Shown here: piece after piece, positions 6,961 through 10,053 of the stretch
How the letters are laid out: each line of letters begins with the position of its first letter
How positions within the stretch are numbered: position 1 is the stretch's first letter
Origin: Actinomycetes bacterium
GTDB taxonomy: Bacteria; Actinomycetota; Acidimicrobiia; Acidimicrobiales; RAAP-2
Direction of reading: 5' to 3'
Assembly (NCBI GenBank): GCA_021826655.1
Contig: JAKAZC010000077.1
Span: 1 to 10,053, forward strand
Length of the DNA: 10,053 nucleotides
Translations under genes and position numbers: made by a program
The notes under the pieces: model-generated
Told to the model about the DNA's origin: nothing
The model's input: the letters and a program-made list of their open reading frames with translations, nothing else
The model's database searches: none

Positions 6961-7497
6961 TCAGGCGTCCGGCCCGCCGGCCGTAGCTCCGTCCGACGGC
7001 TCGTCCTCGGCCTGCGACGCCTGCAGCTCCCGCTGGTGGGCCTGCCAGGCCTCGAGCATCCCCGCGTACCGGGGGTCGAGCACCGGTCCCGGTCGTGGTG
7101 GCCGGCGGCGGCGCACGGCCCGGTCACCGTGGATGACGCTCCACCACATGTAGACGGCGAATGCGGCGAAGAGCGGCCATTCGAACACGTAGGCCCAGCT
7201 GAGCCCGTTCCCCGACAGGGCGCGACCGAGCTCGAACCAGAAGGCGGCAACGCAGAGGGCCAGCCCCAGCACGAGGGTCAGGTGCGCTTTGACCGCATCG
7301 GTGCCGGTCAGCCGACCCGCAGCGCCGGTCCCGGGGTGCGCGACCGGCGGTTCGGGTGCCGTGTCGGATCGCGGTCCTGCCGTCGGCCCCGGCGCGTCCC
7401 GCACAGGGTCCCCGGCTGGCGTCCCGGCTGGGTCCCCGGCTGGCGTCCCGGCTGGGTCCCCGGCTGGCGTCGCGGCTGGCGTCCCGGCTGCGTCCAT
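6961..7497 (-). CDS. Small two-helix membrane protein with Pro/Ala repeat N-terminus
   Basis: Unrecognised protein of 178 residues. Residues 1-65 are disordered-looking and rich in Pro, Ala, Gly and Thr, with the octapeptide PAGDPAGT repeated in register; this stretch is encoded by the tandem DNA repeat at 7412-7495. Two membrane helices follow (about 71-90 and 101-122), with WAYVFEWPLFAAFAVYMWW at 101-119 as the most distinctive segment. The C-terminal tail is basic (RRRRPPRP near 129-136) and then acidic, with a short helix-like stretch at 142-165, and is probably cytoplasmic by the positive-inside rule. The ATG at 7497 is preferred because TAGGG lies eight bases upstream; a GTG at 7506 would add three residues. 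Both neighbouring gaps exceed 140 bases, so it may be its own unit. Function unknown; similar small membrane proteins with an FEWP segment are, as I recall, common in actinobacteria. Confidence 0.75.
   Translation of the reverse strand: MDAAGTPAATPAGDPAGTPAGDPAGTPAGDPVRDAPGPTAGPRSDTAPEPPVAHPGTGAAGRLTGTDAVKAHLTLVLGLALCVAAFWFELGRALSGNGLSWAYVFEWPLFAAFAVYMWWSVIHGDRAVRRRRPPRPGPVLDPRYAGMLEAWQAHQRELQASQAEDEPSDGATAGGPDA
7412..7495. repeat. Tandem 12-bp repeat, seven units, inside a coding region
   Basis: Seven consecutive 12-bp units, read on the plus strand as alternating CCGGCTGGCGTC and CCGGCTGGGTCC; unit six begins with G and unit seven is slightly diverged. The alternation makes a 24-bp higher-order period that is exact over two full periods. 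On the minus strand each pair encodes PAGDPAGT. The unit length is a multiple of three, so copy-number change would keep the frame. Confidence 0.92.
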
Positions 7498-7504
7498 CGA
7501 CGTC

Positions 7505-7510
7505 ACCCTA
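7505..7510 (-). promoter_or_regulatory. Possible -10 box for a leaderless transcript (or ribosome site) of the small membrane protein
   Basis: TAGGGT on the minus strand fits the actinobacterial TAnnnT -10 pattern and ends seven bases before the ATG at 7497, the spacing expected for a transcript that begins at the start codon. The same bases contain AGGG at ribosome-site distance, so the two readings cannot be separated by eye. No good -35 is seen. Confidence 0.3.
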
Positions 7511-7644
7511 CCGGCGACCGGCCGCGCGTCCCGGTGGTCGAGGGGATCGTGTCGGACGGAGGTCGGCCGGAGGCGGTGGCCCGGCCCCGACGCGCATCCG
7601 TCACCGTCCGGGCCCGACCCGGTCGACGGCCAGGCCAGGCGCGG

Positions 7645-8505
7645 CTACTCCCCGAAGAGCAGCCCGTAGTTGGCGCCGTGCCGCAGGTGGTGCCCGCCGT
7701 CCACTGGGAAGTTGACCCCGCTGATCCACGAGGACTCCGGCCCGGCCAGGTAGCGCACGGCGGCGGCCACGTCGTCGACCGTCCCGACCCGCCGGATCGG
7801 CATCCCTTCGAGGTAGTCGTCGAGGAGCGGGCCCCCTGCCGTGATGAACGACATCAACTCGTCGTCGATGATCCCGGGCTGCACGGTGTTCACCCGCAAC
7901 CCGGTGTGTCCGAGCTCCTCGGCGGCGCTCTTGCAGAGCATGTCGATGCCGGCCTTGGCCGCCCCGTAGGCCCACAGGTACCGGTGGGGGAAGCTCCCCG
8001 CCCCCGAGGACATGCCGATGAACGACCCACCCGGCGCGTCGTCGTCCTCGACCCCCCGGCCGGCACCTGCCGCCATCAGCGGGGCGCCGTGCTTCAGGCT
8101 CAGGAACGTGCCGATCAAGTTCAGGTCGACGGTGGAGCGCACCGCATCGACGTCGGCCACGGCGATCGGGCCCATGTGGAACGAGCCACCGGCGTTGGCG
8201 AAGAGGATGTCGAGGTGGCCCCGCGGGGCGGCCGCCTCCGCCACGGCGGTGGCGATCTGGTCCTCGACCGTGACGTCGGCGACGACGTACCGGGCGCTCC
8301 CGGTCGGCCCTCCGGCCGCGCCGGCGGCGGCCCTGATCCCGTCGACCGCCGCGGCCAGCTTGTCCTCGGTACGACCGCAGATCGTCACGTGTGCGCCGTC
8401 GCGCACCAGGCGGGTGGCCGTGCCCAGGCCGATGCCGCTCCCGCCCCCAGTCACCAGTGCGTTGTAGCCGGCGATCCCGGTCGATCCTGCGGTGTGCTCG
8501 GTCAC
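7645..8505 (-). CDS. Short-chain dehydrogenase/reductase (SDR family)
   Basis: Classical SDR oxidoreductase of 286 residues, a cytoplasmic NAD(P)-dependent enzyme acting on an alcohol or ketone. The Rossmann-fold cofactor motif is TGGGSGIG at 19-26, the structural NAG motif is at 104-106, and the catalytic set is Asn129, Ser167 in MSSGAG, and Tyr180 with Lys184 in YGAAK. The PG motif is at 210-211 and the C-terminal VDGG at 268-271. Arg45 in the segment ICGRTEDK, after beta-strand 2, hints at NADP preference, but this is weak. A Gly/Asp-rich loop at about 146-160 lengthens the region before the catalytic serine. The GTG at 8505 has GGGAG seven bases upstream. It diverges from an acyl-CoA synthetase gene, so an acyl or steroid-like substrate is possible, but the sequence alone does not give one. 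Confidence 0.93.
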   Translation of the reverse strand: MTEHTAGSTGIAGYNALVTGGGSGIGLGTATRLVRDGAHVTICGRTEDKLAAAVDGIRAAAGAAGGPTGSARYVVADVTVEDQIATAVAEAAAPRGHLDILFANAGGSFHMGPIAVADVDAVRSTVDLNLIGTFLSLKHGAPLMAAGAGRGVEDDDAPGGSFIGMSSGAGSFPHRYLWAYGAAKAGIDMLCKSAAEELGHTGLRVNTVQPGIIDDELMSFITAGGPLLDDYLEGMPIRRVGTVDDVAAAVRYLAGPESSWISGVNFPVDGGHHLRHGANYGLLFGE

Positions 8506-8550
8506 GGAGATGCTCCCTGGTCGGTGGGTCCTGTTCGGCGGTGTGCCCCG

Positions 8551-8573
8551 ACGGTGGCCGGAGTGGCTACCGT
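8551..8573. promoter_or_regulatory. Inverted repeat, candidate operator 1
   Basis: ACGGTGGCC (8551-8559) and GGCTACCGT (8565-8573) pair at eight of nine positions around GGAGT. It lies in the 166-base divergent gap between the SDR and acyl-CoA synthetase genes. Its centre (8562) is 30 bases from that of a second dyad. Confidence 0.45.
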
Positions 8574-8581
8574 GCGGAGTT

Positions 8582-8602
8582 CCGGAGCAGCATGCTACGG
8601 AC
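8582..8602. promoter_or_regulatory. Inverted repeat, candidate operator 2
   Basis: A 21-bp dyad with half-sites TCCGnAGCA and TGCTnCGGA, eight of ten pairs matching around C8592, including the core AGCATGCT-like centre. It overlaps the possible -10 of a weak minus-strand promoter (TTGCCG at 8618-8613, 17-base spacer, CATGCT at 8595-8590) that would serve the SDR gene. The form suits a dimeric repressor such as TetR, but it does not match the KstR or KstR2 motifs as I remember them. Confidence 0.45.
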
Positions 8603-8671
8603 CGCCGAATGCGGCAATCCGGAGGGGCCGCCGCCAGCGGTACCCAACCGGCGACACGAGGGAGTCATGCA

Positions 8672-10053
8672 GTGAGCGACCGGCAATTCAACCTGGCCGA
8701 CCTCTTCGAGATCGTCGTGGACACGGTGCCCGGGCGCCTGGCGCTGGTGGCCGGGGACGCGCGCCTCACCTACGCCGGCCTGGACGCCCGCGCCAACCGG
8801 TTCGCCCACCACCTCACCCGCCTCGGACTCGTCCCCGGCTCCCACGTGGGGATCCTGGCCCGCAACCGGGCCGAGTGGGTCGAGGCGATGGTCGGCTGCT
8901 ACAAGGCCCGCTGCGTGCCGGTCAACCTGAACTACCGGTACGTGGCCCCCGAGTTGCGTTACGTCGTCGACAACGCCGATCTCGAGGTACTCGTGTACGA
9001 GCGCGGGCTCGGACGGCTCGTGGCCGAAGCACTCGACGGCGTCGCGCCGGCCAGACCGCTGCACCTCGTCGCCGTGGAGGACGGGACGCCTGCCTCTGCC
9101 GATCCGGTGGAGGCGAGCGCCGGAAGCGCGCCAGTCCGCTTCGAGGACGCGTTGGCTGCGGTCCCGGACACCCGCGGGGACGCGCCTCGCTCACCCGACG
9201 ACCTGTACGTCCTGTACACCGGCGGCACCACCGGTATGCCGAAGGGGGTCATGTGGCGGCAGGAGGACATCTTCTTCGCGGCCATGGGTGGCGGCGGATG
9301 GGGGTCCGAGCCCATCACCACGGCCGCCGAGCTGGCCGGCCGTCTCCCCGTGGGCGAGGCCGGCCGGGTCCCCATGCTGGTGGTCGCTCCGCTCATGCAC
9401 GGTAACGCCCAGTGGGCCATGTGGAACGCGTTCCTGATGGCGGGGACCGCCGTCCTCTACACCGAGCACCGGTTCGACGCCGACCGGCTCCTCCGGTTGA
9501 TCGGCGAGGAAGGCGTGGTGTCCGCCGCACTGGTGGGCGACGCCATGGCCCGACCCCTGTGCGAGGCGCTCGCCGACGCGGCGCCCGGGACCTACGACCT
9601 GTCGACGCTCGCGGTCATCGGCTCGGGTGGGGCGATGCTGTCGGCCGCGGTCAAGGCCGACCTGGCCGCACAGCTGCCGGGGGCGATGATCATGGACCGG
9701 TTCGGATCGAGCGAGGCGGGCGCCCAGGGCGCCGTCGAGGTCGGCGCCAGCGGTCCGAGGTTCGTGATGAGCGACGACACGGCCGTACTCGACGACGATC
9801 TCCGTCCCCTGGCACCCGGTGACGGGAGGATCGGACGACTGGCCCGTTCGGGTCGGATCCCGCTCGGTTACCACAAGGACCGGGCCAAGACGGCAGCGAC
9901 GTTCCCGACGGATCCGGACGGCGTGCGGTGGTCGGTGCCGGGCGATCTGGCGTCGATCGGACCCGACGGGGTCATCACCGTGCACGGACGTGGATCCACC
10001 TCGATCAACTCGGGCGGCGAGAAGATCTTCCCCGAAGAGGTCGAGGCCGCGGT
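8672..10053 (+). CDS. Acyl-CoA synthetase, FadD19-like (3' end beyond window)
   Basis: AMP-forming adenylate ligase that activates a carboxylic acid to an acyl-AMP and then an acyl-CoA. The window holds 460 residues and lacks the C-terminus with the catalytic A10 lysine. Seen motifs: the ATP-binding loop YTGGTTGMPKGV at 182-193 followed by MWRQEDIFFAAMGGG (194-208), MDRFGSSEAG at 341-350, the conserved GD at 424-425, and the hinge region GRGSTSINSGGEKIFPEEVE at 439-458. The stretch after the ATP loop is typical of the mycobacterial FadD19/FadD17 group, some of which activate sterol side-chain acids; the actual substrate is not known here. The start is the GTG at 8672, with GAGGGAG seven bases upstream; an ATG at 8667 meets a stop after two codons. 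Transcribed away from the SDR gene, possibly under shared control through the dyads between them. Confidence 0.94.
   Translation, partial: MSDRQFNLADLFEIVVDTVPGRLALVAGDARLTYAGLDARANRFAHHLTRLGLVPGSHVGILARNRAEWVEAMVGCYKARCVPVNLNYRYVAPELRYVVDNADLEVLVYERGLGRLVAEALDGVAPARPLHLVAVEDGTPASADPVEASAGSAPVRFEDALAAVPDTRGDAPRSPDDLYVLYTGGTTGMPKGVMWRQEDIFFAAMGGGGWGSEPITTAAELAGRLPVGEAGRVPMLVVAPLMHGNAQWAMWNAFLMAGTAVLYTEHRFDADRLLRLIGEEGVVSAALVGDAMARPLCEALADAAPGTYDLSTLAVIGSGGAMLSAAVKADLAAQLPGAMIMDRFGSSEAGAQGAVEVGASGPRFVMSDDTAVLDDDLRPLAPGDGRIGRLARSGRIPLGYHKDRAKTAATFPTDPDGVRWSVPGDLASIGPDGVITVHGRGSTSINSGGEKIFPEEVEAA

Noticed and set aside
7498..7644. GC-rich inverted repeats (for example around GGGCCC near 7612) after the SDR gene
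   Set aside because: Stems are only about five pairs long, with no T-run; this is expected by chance at this base composition.
8667..8675. ATG-CAG-TGA two-codon open frame overlapping the GTG of the acyl-CoA synthetase
   Set aside because: The ATG is only two bases from the ribosome site, while the GTG is at the ideal distance. Most likely a chance overlap, although a minimal regulatory open frame cannot be excluded.

Overview
The window is very GC-rich and densely coded. It carries six genes or gene parts for a haem-copper cytochrome c oxidase and its copper handling, all on the minus strand, and then three unrelated genes. The base composition, GTG starts, a FadD19-like acyl-CoA synthetase and a CtaG-type assembly factor suggest a high-GC actinobacterium. 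An Acidimicrobiia-like lineage is my guess from the style of the oxidase genes; nothing in the window proves it.

Respiratory block, in transcription order from right to left: 6775-4781 is a polytopic membrane protein fused to a C-terminal SCO1/SenC copper-chaperone domain. 4784-3543 is a lipoprotein with an Asp-box repeat, whose GTG start overlaps the stop of the SCO gene. 3419-2499 is the assembly protein CtaG. A gap of 245 bases follows, with a hairpin and a convincing sigma70-type promoter. 2253-1576 is a membrane-anchored cupredoxin-like protein with unusual cysteines. 1579-608 is cytochrome c oxidase subunit II with an intact CuA site, overlapping the previous gene by ATGA. 552-1 is the N-terminal part of subunit I, cut by the window edge.

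The likely logic is that CtaG (CuB site of subunit I) and the SCO domain (CuA site of subunit II) supply copper to the oxidase encoded just downstream. The cupredoxin-like protein is probably an accessory subunit or electron carrier, and the lipoprotein an extracytoplasmic partner of unknown role. Both catalytic subunits have extra N-terminal membrane segments compared with the textbook forms.

Right part: 7497-6961 (minus) is a small two-helix membrane protein whose proline/alanine-rich N-terminus is encoded by a tandem 12-bp repeat. 8505-7645 (minus) is a short-chain dehydrogenase/reductase. Diverging from it, 8672 to the window end (plus) is an acyl-CoA synthetase resembling the FadD19 group of lipid/steroid side-chain ligases. 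The divergent intergenic region holds two neighbouring dyad-symmetric elements that look like operators.

I see no tRNA, rRNA, CRISPR array, insertion sequence or phage gene. No gap between genes exceeds 300 bases.
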